Made by a program: the position numbers and the translations under genes. A stretch of DNA of 64,000 nt from Streptomyces tagetis (GTDB lineage: Bacteria > Actinomycetota > Actinomycetes > Streptomycetales > Streptomycetaceae). Below the pieces are notes generated by a model. That model was not told where the DNA came from. It did no database searches and saw nothing but the letters and a program-made list of their open reading frames with translations. Shown piece by piece: positions 50,721-59,920 of the stretch (positions are counted from its first letter, which is position 1; every line of letters starts with the position of its first letter). Where the stretch lies: NCBI RefSeq assembly GCF_018069565.1, contig NZ_JAGPNL010000003.1, positions 717,244-781,243 on the forward strand. Reading direction: 5' to 3'.

Positions 50721-52145
50721 TCAGGCCGGGGTCACCAGGAGCGGGCGGGCGCGCTCGCGCAGCTCGGCCACGCGCGGTTCGTCGCCGTAGGGCTCCAGCC
50801 GGTGCAGGAGGTCCTTGACGTACTCGGTGGTGCGGGCGGACGAGATGCGCCCGGCCACCTCGACCGCCCGTACGCCCTGCTCGCAGGCGGCGTCCAGGTT
50901 CCCCGACTCCAGTTCGGCGACGGCCGAGACGACGAGCCGGAGCCCGTGCGAGCGGACGAACTCCTCCGTCGGCTTCGACAGCGCCTGCTCGGTGAAGCGG
51001 CGGACCTGGCCGGGTGCCTTCAGATCGCGGTAGCACTCGGCCGCGTCGGCGGCGAAGCGGTCGTAGGAGTAGAAGCCGAGCCAGGTCGGGTCGCTGTCGC
51101 CGGGGCGGGACCGCTCCAGCCAGCTCTCCGCCGCCTTCAGCGCCGTACCGGCCGCGGCGGCGTCCCCGGCGCGGGCGTGGGCCCGCGCCTCGACCAGGCG
51201 GAAGAAGCTCATGGTGCGGGCGGTGGCCAGGCCCCGGTTGCGTTCGAGCGCGGCCTGCGCGAGGTCGACGCCCTCGTCGCCGAAGCCCCGGTAGGTCGCC
51301 TGGAGCGACATCGAGGCGAGCACGTACCCGCCGAGCGGCACGTCCGCCGCCGCGCGGGCCAGCCGCAGCGCCTGGATGTAGTACCGCTGGGCGGCTTCCT
51401 GCTGGCCGGTGTCGAAGGCCATCCAGCCGGCCAGGCGGGTCAGTTCGGCAGAGGCGCCGAACAGGGCGCGGCCGACCTCGTCGGAGTAGGCGCCGAGCAG
51501 CAGCGGAGCCGCCTCGACGCGTAAGCACTCGGGCACCATCGACGAACGCCAGTCGCCGCCGCCGTACTTGGAGTCCCAGCGGCGGGCGTCCTCGGCGGCC
51601 TCCCGGAGTTTGCGCACATCGCTGTGGCCGACCTTCAGCGGTGCGCCGGAGCCCTCGGCCGGGCTCACGTCGCGCGCCACCGAACTGTCGGCCGGGGTTA
51701 TGAGCCAGCGTGAGGCGGGGGTCGCGTACGCGCTCACCGCGAACGAGCCCGCCAGGGACTGCCAGATGCCGCCCCCGCCGGCCCGGCGTCCGGCCAGGTC
51801 GAGCCGGTACAGCTCGGTCGCCGACCGCACCGCCTGCGCCACGTCCCTCGGGAAGGCGAGCCCGACCTCGGGGGCCGGGTCCGCGTCCGCGAGGCCGATC
51901 TCGTGCAACGGGACGGGGCGCCCGAGCTTCTGGCCGATCGCGGCGGCGATGAGGTGCGGGGCGGCGCCCTGCGGCACCATGCCCTTCGACACCCAGCGCG
52001 CCACCGACGTCTTGTCGTAGCGAAGCGTCAACCCGCGCTGGGCGCCGAGGTCGTTGACGCGGCGGGCGAGGCCCGCGTTGCTGATTCCCGCGAGGGCGAG
52101 AACGGCGCCGAGCTTTTCGTTCGGCCCGCGTTGCTCCCTGGACAT
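50721..52145 (-). CDS. NsdA/SCO4114-like regulator with TPR-type repeats
   Basis: A 474-residue protein. Residues about 10-75 contain a HTH-like front (NEKLGAVLALAGISNAGLARRVNDLGAQRG, TSVARWVSKGMVPQG), and residues about 200-470 are helical repeats of TPR type. The sequence is of the Streptomyces NsdA group (sporulation-associated negative regulators; SCO4114 by position), where family members affect differentiation and antibiotics. ATG 52145 follows GAGGGG; the 118 codons upstream in the same frame are rejected. Divergent from the next gene across a 712-nt gap. Confidence 0.88.
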   Translation of the reverse strand: MSREQRGPNEKLGAVLALAGISNAGLARRVNDLGAQRGLTLRYDKTSVARWVSKGMVPQGAAPHLIAAAIGQKLGRPVPLHEIGLADADPAPEVGLAFPRDVAQAVRSATELYRLDLAGRRAGGGGIWQSLAGSFAVSAYATPASRWLITPADSSVARDVSPAEGSGAPLKVGHSDVRKLREAAEDARRWDSKYGGGDWRSSMVPECLRVEAAPLLLGAYSDEVGRALFGASAELTRLAGWMAFDTGQQEAAQRYYIQALRLARAAADVPLGGYVLASMSLQATYRGFGDEGVDLAQAALERNRGLATARTMSFFRLVEARAHARAGDAAAAGTALKAAESWLERSRPGDSDPTWLGFYSYDRFAADAAECYRDLKAPGQVRRFTEQALSKPTEEFVRSHGLRLVVSAVAELESGNLDAACEQGVRAVEVAGRISSARTTEYVKDLLHRLEPYGDEPRVAELRERARPLLVTPA

Positions 52146-52857
52146 GCGCCACCCCTCGACACAGACGGCTGCCGCGCTGGCATAACCCCGCGGCATTCGT
52201 AAACCCAGCGTAGTTCGCCGCATCCCAAGCGTTAAGGGGCATTCTTCCGGATGGCGGGATTGTGGTCCGTACGGAAGTGCGGCGTCTGTACGGACTGTGG
52301 CCGTGTGCTCCCGGTGTGTGGCCGTGCGCCTGTCCGTGCGCTCTTCTGTGGCCGGCTCCGGGAGCGGTTCCATGGCGGTGCGTGGGTCGGCCCGCTGTCC
52401 AGGACAGTGGGCTGGGGGACACCGCCGTCTACATCCCCGCGGGCGGCGGACCGGTCCGGGGGGCGCGTCCCGCCTCCCGGACTGCGCACCGCGGGGCACT
52501 GCGCAGAACCTGTACGGAGCGTGGCCAACGCCGGCAGAACATCAGGTAATTGGCCGAAAATCGACCCTATGATTTTCGGGCTCGCGGCGTTCCCACCACG
52601 GAAGTTGAGGGCGCTTTGGGTAGCCAAGGGGCGCATTATGGGGGCGCATTCGCGTCGTCCTCGTGCCGTCCCGACCGTGTCGCCGTGATCTGACCGGCAG
52701 GCGCGAACGGCAGGCCGACGCCCCCGCGCGGGTATCCGCGGGGGCGTGTTCGAGGGAGCGCGGACGGCTCCGCCGACGCTCCGTGGCACGCCCTTCATGG
52801 CAGCATGGGGACCCGGTTCTTACCGTGCCTGGTGGTTCCCGGCCTGTGGAGGCGTCG
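52146..52857. other. 712-nt divergent intergenic region with inverted repeats
   Basis: No convincing gene. It holds CCGAAAATC/GATTTTCGG (52554-52562 with 52571-52579, 8-nt spacer) in a locally AT-rich patch, two GGGGCGCATT direct repeats (52628-52637, 52641-52650), and a hairpin ACGCCCCCGCG/CGCGGGGGCGT (52718-52747) just before the next gene. The first repeat is a candidate operator for either divergent gene. Confidence 0.55.
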
Positions 52858-55017
52858 ATGCGGTGGTTGGTGGGGTGGAGCAGCACCGCCGTGGGAGCCC
52901 CGGGCGCGGCCGGCGCCGGCCCCACGGGGAGCACCGGACACGACAGACACGACAGACACGACGGATACGCGGGATACGCGGGATACGACGGTGAGAGCGT
53001 GCGGCCCGTCGGCTCCCAGCCGATCTGGGGCGGCCCCGACCCCCTGTGGGCGGTCGGCGACTGGCGCCCCGACGAGGTGCGCGTCGTCACCGCCGACCCC
53101 CAGACCCGTATCGCCGTCCTCGGCCTGTGCGGCGCCGGCGACGAACAACTGCGCGTCGGACTCTTCGCCGCCCGCGGCGGCGCCCTGCGCCACCTGACCG
53201 CCTGGCCCGGCAGTTACACCGCCGTCGTCCAGGTCGGCCGCCGCATCACCGTCTGCGGCGACCTCGCCGGCGCACGGCCCGTCTTCCACACCCCCTGGGC
53301 CGGCGGCACCGCCTACGCCACCGCCGCCCTGCCGCTGGCCGACCTCGTCGAGGCCAACCTCGACTTCGGGCACCTCGCCGCGCTCCTGGCCGCCCCCGAC
53401 GTGCCCGCCGCGCTCGACGACTCCACCCCGTACGACGGCGTGAAGCGCGTTCCGCCGGGGCACGCACTCATCCTGCGCGCCGGGGCGCGCGAGATCGCCG
53501 GATACGAACCGGTCGCCTCGCTCGCCGTCGCCGCCCCGCCCGCCGACCCCGACAGCGCCGTCGACGGCGTCCGGGACGCCCTGGTCGAGGCCGTGCGCAC
53601 CCGGCTCGCCGCGCCCCGGCACGTCCCCGGCGACGGCATCGACCCCGGCCCCGTCCCCGGCATGGGCCCCGCGGAACGGCGGGCCGCCCGCGGCATGCCG
53701 GTCCCCGGCATCGGCGCCGACCTCTCGGGCGGACCCGCCTCCGGCACGCTCGCGCTGCTCGCCGCCGGGCTCCCCGGCATGCCGGGCACCGTCCTCGGAC
53801 ACGGCCCCGGCGCGGGGGAACGGCTGCTCGCCGTCACCTTCAACGACCTCGCCGTCGGCGGGCGCGAGTCCGAGCTGGAACGCGCGGGGGCGATCGCCGC
53901 CGGCCCGCGCCTGCACCATGTCGTGGTGACCGGCGGCGAGGAGGTCCTGCCCTTCGCCGTCCTCGACGGGCCGCTGACCGACGAACCGGCCGCCTGCCTC
54001 GTCTCCGCCGCCCGCCACCGCACCCGCCTCGCCGCCGGCAGCGCCGACCACTTCACCGGGTACGGCGCCCGGGAGGTGCTCGACGCCCACCCGGCCCGCC
54101 TCGCCGACCTGTTGATGGACCGCAAGCGGCGCCACCTCGTCCGGCCCGTCGCCGCCCTCGCCCGCGCCGACGGTTCCGTCCTCGTGCCCGCCCGCGTCTA
54201 CGCCGCCGCCCGGCGCCTGTCCCGCATGCCCTACCGGTCCGGCCTCGACGACCTCGCCGAACAGCTCATGCGGCGCCGCTTCGACCCGCCGGGCGACGGG
54301 GCCGTCGACGCGTCCCTCGCCGTGCTCACCTGGGGCGGGCCGGGACCGGCGGCGCGGTGGCTGACCGGCGAGGCGCTGGCGGAAGTATCGGTTCGGCTCA
54401 CGGCCGCGACCCAGCGGTCCGCCGTGGGGCCCGGACAGCGGCCCGGCGACTTCCGCGCGCGGGCCGCGCTGGCCCGGCGGGCGGCCGAGGTACGGGTGCT
54501 GGAGCAGGCCGCCGAGGTCCGCTTCCAGCGGCTGCACACCCCGTTCCTCGACAACCAGGTCGTCCGCGCCTGCCGCGCGCTGCCCGAGGCGCTGCGGGTG
54601 CGGCCGGGGGCGCGGGCGGCGATCCTCCGCTCGGTGCTGGAGGGGGCCGGGGTGAGCGACCTGCCCGTCGGCTGGGGCACGCCCACCCGAGCGCCGGAGG
54701 CCACGGCCACGCGGACCGGGCTGCGGGTCGCCGCCGACTCGCTGCTCATGCTCTTCGACACGCCGCTGCTCGCGCAGGCGGGGCTGGTGGAGGCGCGGGT
54801 CGTCCGCAAGGCGCTGCGGGCGGCGGCCGAGGGGGAGCCGCTGCCGCTGGAGGGGCTCGCCGGGCTGGTCTCCCTGGAGCTGTGGCTCGGGCGGCTGCTC
54901 GCGCGGCGCGGGACCTGCTGGACGGGGACGCCGGCCCGGCAGCGGGCGGTGCCCGCGGGGATCGTGCCGCAGCGGGGCGCGCTGGGCGGGGCGGGGGCCG
55001 TGGTGCGGCGGGTCTGA
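52858..55017 (+). CDS. Asparagine synthetase-like protein with altered PPase loop
   Basis: A 719-residue protein of the asparagine synthase/lasso-cyclase superfamily. The front (about 50-190) resembles the glutaminase fold (AWPGSYTAVVQVGRRITVCGDLAGARPVFHT), but the residue after the start Met is Arg, not the nucleophile Cys. The C-terminal domain carries the nucleotide loop as LSGGPASGTLALLAAG (about 289-305), where the usual SGGxDSS Asp is replaced by Ala. Later blocks (VSAARHRTRLAAGSADHFTGYGAREVLDAHPARLADLL; RLHTPFLDNQVVRACRALPEALRVRP) match the family. I infer a specialised or inactive enzyme. Residues 25-50 are a His/Asp/Tyr tandem repeat (HDRHDRHDGYAGYAGYDG). ATG 52858 follows GTGGAGG. 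SCO4115 by position. Confidence 0.8.
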   Translation: MRWLVGWSSTAVGAPGAAGAGPTGSTGHDRHDRHDGYAGYAGYDGESVRPVGSQPIWGGPDPLWAVGDWRPDEVRVVTADPQTRIAVLGLCGAGDEQLRVGLFAARGGALRHLTAWPGSYTAVVQVGRRITVCGDLAGARPVFHTPWAGGTAYATAALPLADLVEANLDFGHLAALLAAPDVPAALDDSTPYDGVKRVPPGHALILRAGAREIAGYEPVASLAVAAPPADPDSAVDGVRDALVEAVRTRLAAPRHVPGDGIDPGPVPGMGPAERRAARGMPVPGIGADLSGGPASGTLALLAAGLPGMPGTVLGHGPGAGERLLAVTFNDLAVGGRESELERAGAIAAGPRLHHVVVTGGEEVLPFAVLDGPLTDEPAACLVSAARHRTRLAAGSADHFTGYGAREVLDAHPARLADLLMDRKRRHLVRPVAALARADGSVLVPARVYAAARRLSRMPYRSGLDDLAEQLMRRRFDPPGDGAVDASLAVLTWGGPGPAARWLTGEALAEVSVRLTAATQRSAVGPGQRPGDFRARAALARRAAEVRVLEQAAEVRFQRLHTPFLDNQVVRACRALPEALRVRPGARAAILRSVLEGAGVSDLPVGWGTPTRAPEATATRTGLRVAADSLLMLFDTPLLAQAGLVEARVVRKALRAAAEGEPLPLEGLAGLVSLELWLGRLLARRGTCWTGTPARQRAVPAGIVPQRGALGGAGAVVRRV

Positions 55018-55105
55018 GCGGCCCCCGCGGGGGTGCGCTCGGTGGGGGCGGGCTCGGTCGGGGTGTGGGGGTGAGGCCGCGGCCGTACGCGGGTGCCCTG
55101 TGCCC

Positions 55106-57016
55106 TCACGTACAGGTGAAGCGCGACTGCGCCCAGTCCGCCAGCGTGGCCGTGTCGAAGGGCCCGTGGGGTGCGACCACCAGGCGTACGGTCTTGCGTC
55201 CCGTGAGGTTCACGTGGACGGGGATCGCCTGGTCGCCGCCCTTCACCGTGCCGGAGTTCCACAGCCGGACGCCGTCCGCGTGGACCGAGAAGCGCACCTT
55301 GCCGAGCCTCGTCATGTCGTCCACGCCCACCAGCGCGTCGTAGGACGAGCAGGCGCGGTTGAGGTCGATCGTGACGGAGGAGCTGCCGTGCACCGTGACG
55401 CCGTGCGCGTGCCGCTGACCGCCGATCCACAGTCCCGTGCGCTGCCAGGCCCAACCGCTGCCGCCCAGACGCATCTCCGGACCGGTGCCGTCGCCCGTGA
55501 GGTCGTACGACAGCTCGTTCCACTGGAAGACCTCCGGAGCGGGAGGCGGGGGCGGAGGGGGCGTCGGCGTCGGCGTCGGTGTGGGGGTGGGTGTGGGAGT
55601 GGGTGTGGGGGTCGGCTTCGGGGTGGGGGTCGGTGCGGGCTTCGGCGGGGGAGTGGGAGTGGGCGTGGGCGTCGGTGTGGGTGTGGGTGTGGGCGTCGGT
55701 GTGGGGGCGGGGGCCGGCGGGGGCGGGGGGTCGGCCGGTTCCGGCGCGGGCGGTTCCGGGGTGGGGTGGGCCGCGGGCGCCGAGGGGGGCGGGGCCGCCT
55801 CGGGGGGCTGCCCGGCGGGGGTGTCGTTGCCGGCGAGGGCGAGGACCAGGGCCGCCGCCACGCCCACCGCGACCACGCCGGCCGCGATGCCGGCCTTCAG
55901 CGGAGCCCCGATGCCCTCCGAGGCCGCCCCCGCGCCCGCCCCGCCCGACGCGCCGCCGTTGGCCGCGGCTGCCGCACCGGCGGCACCGGCCGCCCCGGCA
56001 CCCGCGCCGCCGGCGATGAGCCCGGCCGCCTTCGCGTACCCGGCGGCACCGAACCAGCCGATGACCGCGAGCGGGACCACGGCCGGGATGCCGCTCGCCA
56101 CTTCCTGGATCTGGCCGGCGGCGAGCCGGCACCGGGCGCACTCCTCCAGGTGCTTGCGCAGCCCCCGCTCGGCCCGGGTGCGCAGCCGTCCGCGCGCGTA
56201 GGTGCCCAACTGGTCGGCGTAGCGCGCGCACTGCGCGTCTCCCGCGAGGGCGTCGCTGACATGGGCCTGGAGGTACGCCTGCTTCAGCCCCTCCCGGGCG
56301 CGGCTGGCCAGCACGCGCGTGCCGTTGGCGTCCAGCCCGAAGAGGACGGCCACCTCGCTCGGCGACTCGTCCTCGACCTCGGTGTGCCACAGCACCGCCT
56401 GCCACCGCTCGGGCAGCGAACGGAAGGCCCGCATGGCCATCGACTGCTCGGCCTCGTGCATGGCCCGCACATCGGCGCCCAGTTCGAGCGTGTCGTCGTC
56501 CGGCACCGCGGCGCCGCGCGAGGACTGCGCCGCGAACACCGCGAAGTCGTCGACCAGTTGCTCCCGCTTCGCCGACCGCACCCAGCCCGCGGCGACCCGC
56601 CGGACCGAGGTCAGCAGGTAGGCGCGGACGGCGTGCTCGGGGCCGGAGCCGCGCCGCACCGCCTGGAGCATCCCGGCGAACACCTCGGCGGTCAGGTCGT
56701 CCGCCGTATGGGCGTCGCGGCAGCACGTGCGCGCGTACCGGCGCACGGCGTCGGCATGGCGCCGGTACAGCTCCTCGTACGCCGTGTCGTCGCCCGCGCG
56801 CATCAGGTCGATCAGCTCGGCGTCGGCGGCCGGCATCTCGCGCGGTGGGGGCAGCACCCCGTCGTCGTACCGCTCGCGCTGTGCGGGAACGCTTCCCTCC
56901 GCGGGTCCGGCGCCTCGCGGGAGGCCCGCCGGGCCGCCCTGGCCCGGCACCTGCGGCGGGTCACCGAGTCCGGCCTCGCCGTCACCGAGTGACTTGTCCC
57001 ACCCGTCAACGCTCAT
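55106..57016 (-). CDS. ECF sigma factor fused to zinc finger, membrane segment and NPCBM domain
   Basis: A 636-residue single-chain regulator. Sigma region 2 lies at about 68-150 (DLTAEVFAGMLQAV, YLLTSVRRVAAGWV) and region 4 at about 195-245. A zinc-binding anti-sigma-like motif HLEECARC (289-296, Hx3Cx2C) follows, a membrane helix at about 375-396, then a 100-residue Pro/Thr linker and an NPCBM-like sugar-binding domain (about 505-636) that would be outside the cell. The architecture resembles the actinobacterial ECF53 group, in which sigma and sensor are one polypeptide. ATG 57016 has a weak ribosome binding site. It is adjacent to atrA. Confidence 0.88.
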   Translation of the reverse strand: MSVDGWDKSLGDGEAGLGDPPQVPGQGGPAGLPRGAGPAEGSVPAQRERYDDGVLPPPREMPAADAELIDLMRAGDDTAYEELYRRHADAVRRYARTCCRDAHTADDLTAEVFAGMLQAVRRGSGPEHAVRAYLLTSVRRVAAGWVRSAKREQLVDDFAVFAAQSSRGAAVPDDDTLELGADVRAMHEAEQSMAMRAFRSLPERWQAVLWHTEVEDESPSEVAVLFGLDANGTRVLASRAREGLKQAYLQAHVSDALAGDAQCARYADQLGTYARGRLRTRAERGLRKHLEECARCRLAAGQIQEVASGIPAVVPLAVIGWFGAAGYAKAAGLIAGGAGAGAAGAAGAAAAANGGASGGAGAGAASEGIGAPLKAGIAAGVVAVGVAAALVLALAGNDTPAGQPPEAAPPPSAPAAHPTPEPPAPEPADPPPPPAPAPTPTPTPTPTPTPTPTPTPPPKPAPTPTPKPTPTPTPTPTPTPTPTPTPPPPPPPAPEVFQWNELSYDLTGDGTGPEMRLGGSGWAWQRTGLWIGGQRHAHGVTVHGSSSVTIDLNRACSSYDALVGVDDMTRLGKVRFSVHADGVRLWNSGTVKGGDQAIPVHVNLTGRKTVRLVVAPHGPFDTATLADWAQSRFTCT

Positions 57017-57222
57017 CGCGGAACGCCCCCGCCACCTGCCCGACCAGTTCCGAACATCGGCCAGGGTGCCACATGACTTTTTGATGAGGGCGCCGAGGTG
57101 CCGACCATCACCCGTCCGTGGGGACTTACCCGCCCGGGACGATTGCGCTCATGTGTTCGGGGAATGAGGAACGTCCGTCCGGGCGCGGTGGGCCGGCCGC
57201 GCCCAGGACTTCCGCCCGCGCG

Positions 57223-58002
57223 TCAGGCGGGGCGCGACCGCAGGCCCTCCAGGAGGATGTCCAGCAGCCGTGCCGAGGCCGCCGCCTGCTGCGCCGCGTC
57301 CGGCAGCGAGGGCGCCGCCGTCGCTATCACCAGCAGGACGTCCGAGACCGACACGTCCGGCCGCAGCTCGCCCGCCGCACGCGCCCGCTCCACCAGCCGG
57401 CCCACGACCTCCAGCAGCGCCGCCGTCCCGTGGTCCGGCTCCGCGGCGGCCGGCTCCGCGCCCTCGGGCACCAGCCGCAGCTCGCCCGAGCCCGGCTGCG
57501 CCCGCTGCTGCGGCACCCGCGGCTCGCCCAGGGCGTCGCCCTCGCCCTCGTCGGCCACGCCGACCCGCAGCACCTGCGGCGGCAGCAGGCGCCCGGCACC
57601 GGACGCCACCGACGTGCGCAGGAAGCGCGCCAGCGCCGACCACGGCTCGTCCTCCTGGCCGAGGGCGGCGCGGGCCTGGTCGGTCAGCCGGGCCGTCTCC
57701 TCCTCGGCGATCCGGCGCACCAGCACGTCCTTGCTCGGGAACCGCCGGTACACCGTGCCGACGCCGACCCGCGCGCGCCGCGCCACGTCCTCCATCGGCG
57801 CCCCGTACCCCAGCTCGCCGAAGACCTCGCGCGCCGCGCGCAGCACGTGCTCCAGATTGCGCTGGGCGTCCACGCGCAGCGGCGCCGTCCGGGCGCCCCC
57901 GCGTCCGCCGCCCGCCCCCGGAGCCACCGCGGCACCCGGCGCGAGGGCCGGAGCGGACGGCCAATGAGACCCCTGAACATGCATAGACATTCCCCCGGTC
58001 AT
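57223..58002 (-). CDS. atrA: TetR-family regulator AtrA
   Basis: AtrA is the TetR-type activator of actII-ORF4 and other targets in S. coelicolor. The 259-residue protein has a TetR helix-turn-helix (RNLEHVLRAAREVFGELGYGAPMEDVARRARVGVGTVYRRFPSKDVLVRRIAEEE) after a Gly/Ala-rich lead, and a ligand-binding C-terminal domain with an Asp/Glu/Gln-rich loop. The neighbours (ECF fusion on one side, NADH dehydrogenase and PP2C on the other) match the SCO4118 locus. ATG 58002 follows GGGGGAGA; starts at 57990 and 57984 are also possible. Confidence 0.88.
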   Translation of the reverse strand: MTGGMSMHVQGSHWPSAPALAPGAAVAPGAGGGRGGARTAPLRVDAQRNLEHVLRAAREVFGELGYGAPMEDVARRARVGVGTVYRRFPSKDVLVRRIAEEETARLTDQARAALGQEDEPWSALARFLRTSVASGAGRLLPPQVLRVGVADEGEGDALGEPRVPQQRAQPGSGELRLVPEGAEPAAAEPDHGTAALLEVVGRLVERARAAGELRPDVSVSDVLLVIATAAPSLPDAAQQAAASARLLDILLEGLRSRPA

Positions 58003-58362
58003 GACGTCTCCCCCCGGAGACACTCCCCGCCATCGACAGCATGAAGCGCGCGGAACGGACCCGGATCGGCCGTCCGTCTGACGCGGACCCGATGGAGCCA
58101 CATCCCCCCACACCCCGTGGGGACGAACATAGTTGAGTGGCCGTCAATTCAGAAGGGGCAGGTTCCGCACAGAGCGCCCCCCGATCGGAGCAGGGATCGT
58201 ATACGCCCCGAATACGCCCCCTTGCGCCCCCACGCCCACCCCGCTGACCTGGGCGAGCGGTCCCTGCGTGCGGTTTCGGCCATTCCCGTCGCGCCGGAGA
58301 ACGCGGTCACACGATCTGTCGGGCCTGTGGACAAACGCGAGCGTCGGGTGCGTCATGGGAGG
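58003..58362. other. Divergent promoter region of atrA and the NADH dehydrogenase gene
   Basis: 360 nt without a gene. TTGA-GTGGCCG-TCAA (58133-58147) is an inverted repeat, TACGCCCC occurs twice close together (58200-58225), and CGTATACG is a palindrome at 58197-58204. AtrA may bind here, since TetR regulators often control their divergent neighbour; the operator is not proven. Confidence 0.4.
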
Positions 58363-59751
58363 GTGAAGGAACGTGCGCGCATTCTCGTTGTCGGCGGCGG
58401 CTACGTCGGGATGTACACGGCCCTGCGACTACAGCGGCGGCTCAAGGCCGAAATCCGCCGGGGCGAGGCCGAGGTCACGGTCGTCAGCCCCGACCCGTAC
58501 ATGACGTACCAGCCGTTCCTCCCCGAGGCCGCCGCGGGCTCCATCTCCCCGCGGCACGTCGTCGTCCCGCTCCGCCGCGTCCTGGACCGCTGCCGGATCG
58601 TCGTCGGCGAGGTGCGCTCCCTCGACCACGCCGCCCGCACCGCCACCCTCACCACCCTCGCCACCGACGAGGAGGGCGGCGACCCCCGCCGGGTGGAGTA
58701 CGACGAACTCGTCCTCGCCCCCGGATCGGTCGCCCGCACCCTGCCCGTCCCCGGCCTCGCCGACCACGGCATCGGCTTCAAGACCGTCGAGGAGGCCATC
58801 GGCCTGCGCAACCACGTCCTCGAACAGATGGACATCGCCTCCTCCACCCGCGACCCCGCCGTCCGCGCCGCCGCCCTCACCTTCGTCTTCGTCGGCGGCG
58901 GCTACGCGGGCGTCGAGGCCCTCGGCGAACTGGAGGACATGGCCCGCTACGCCACGCGCTACTACCACAACCTGACCCCCGAGGACATGAGATGGGTCCT
59001 CGTCGAGGCCACCGGCCGCATCCTCCCCGAGGTCGGCGAGGACATGGGCCGCTACACCGTCACCGAACTGCGCCGCCGCAACATCGACGTCCGCCTGGAG
59101 ACCCGCCTGGACTCCTGCGCCGACCGCGTCGCCCGGCTCAGCGACGGCTCCCGCTTCCCCACCCGCACCCTCGTGTGGACGGCCGGCGTCAAACCCCACC
59201 CCCTGCTCGCCGGCACCGGCCTCCCCCTCGACGCCCGGGGCCGCCTCCTGTGCACCCCCGAACTGGCCGTCGACGGTGCCCCGCACGCCTGGGCCGCCGG
59301 CGACGCCGCCGCCGTCCCCGACGTCACCGCCCCCGCCCCCGGCGACGGACCCCGCCCGCTCTGCGCACCCAACGCCCAGCACGCCGTACGCCAGGCCGCC
59401 GTCCTCGGCGACAACATCGCCCACAGCCTGCGCGGCGAACCCCTCGACACCTACGCCCACCACCACGCCGGCTCCGTCGCCTCCCTCGGCCTCCACCAGG
59501 GCGTCGCCCACGTCTACGGACGCAAGCTCAAGGGCTACCCCGCCTGGTTCATGCACCGCGCCTACCACCTCAGCCGGCTCCCCACCGTCAACCGCAAGGC
59601 CCGCGTCCTCGCCGAATGGGTGCTCGGCGGACTCTTCACCCGCGAGATCGTCTCCCTCGGCTCCCTCGAACACCCGCGCGCCGAGTTCGAACTCGCGGCC
59701 GGGCGAAAACCACCCCGTGACCCCGAGGACGACCCGAAGGGGTCGTCCTGA
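58363..59751 (+). CDS. Type II NADH:quinone oxidoreductase
   Basis: A single-polypeptide FAD enzyme (462 residues from GTG 58363) that passes electrons from NADH to menaquinone without pumping protons. The FAD-binding ILVVGGGYVGMYTALRLQRRL and the NAD-binding FVFVGGGYAGVEALGELEDM glycine motifs are clear, and the second FAD block HAWAAGDAAAVPD is present. The start is uncertain: GTG codons at 58327 and 58348 are in frame, and none has a good ribosome binding site. It is adjacent and divergent to atrA and is followed after 169 nt by the PAS-PP2C gene. Confidence 0.9.
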   Translation: MKERARILVVGGGYVGMYTALRLQRRLKAEIRRGEAEVTVVSPDPYMTYQPFLPEAAAGSISPRHVVVPLRRVLDRCRIVVGEVRSLDHAARTATLTTLATDEEGGDPRRVEYDELVLAPGSVARTLPVPGLADHGIGFKTVEEAIGLRNHVLEQMDIASSTRDPAVRAAALTFVFVGGGYAGVEALGELEDMARYATRYYHNLTPEDMRWVLVEATGRILPEVGEDMGRYTVTELRRRNIDVRLETRLDSCADRVARLSDGSRFPTRTLVWTAGVKPHPLLAGTGLPLDARGRLLCTPELAVDGAPHAWAAGDAAAVPDVTAPAPGDGPRPLCAPNAQHAVRQAAVLGDNIAHSLRGEPLDTYAHHHAGSVASLGLHQGVAHVYGRKLKGYPAWFMHRAYHLSRLPTVNRKARVLAEWVLGGLFTREIVSLGSLEHPRAEFELAAGRKPPRDPEDDPKGSS

Positions 59752-59920
59752 CCGGACGCGGGAACTCCCCGGCCGGGACCGGCGTCTGACGGATGTCGGT
59801 CCGGACGGCCCCCTGCAAGACTGGTCCACCATCGCGGGCGGGCCTCCGCTCATCCCGCGCGGCTCCCGGGCCCGGCCGGTTCCGGTGCCGGCCGCCGACG
59901 ACTACACGAGGCAAGGAATC

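Noticed and set aside
52232..52798. 188-codon minus-strand gene in the gap before the asparagine-synthetase-like gene
   Set aside because: Composition is not coding-like, no ribosome binding site, and it crosses two inverted repeats.
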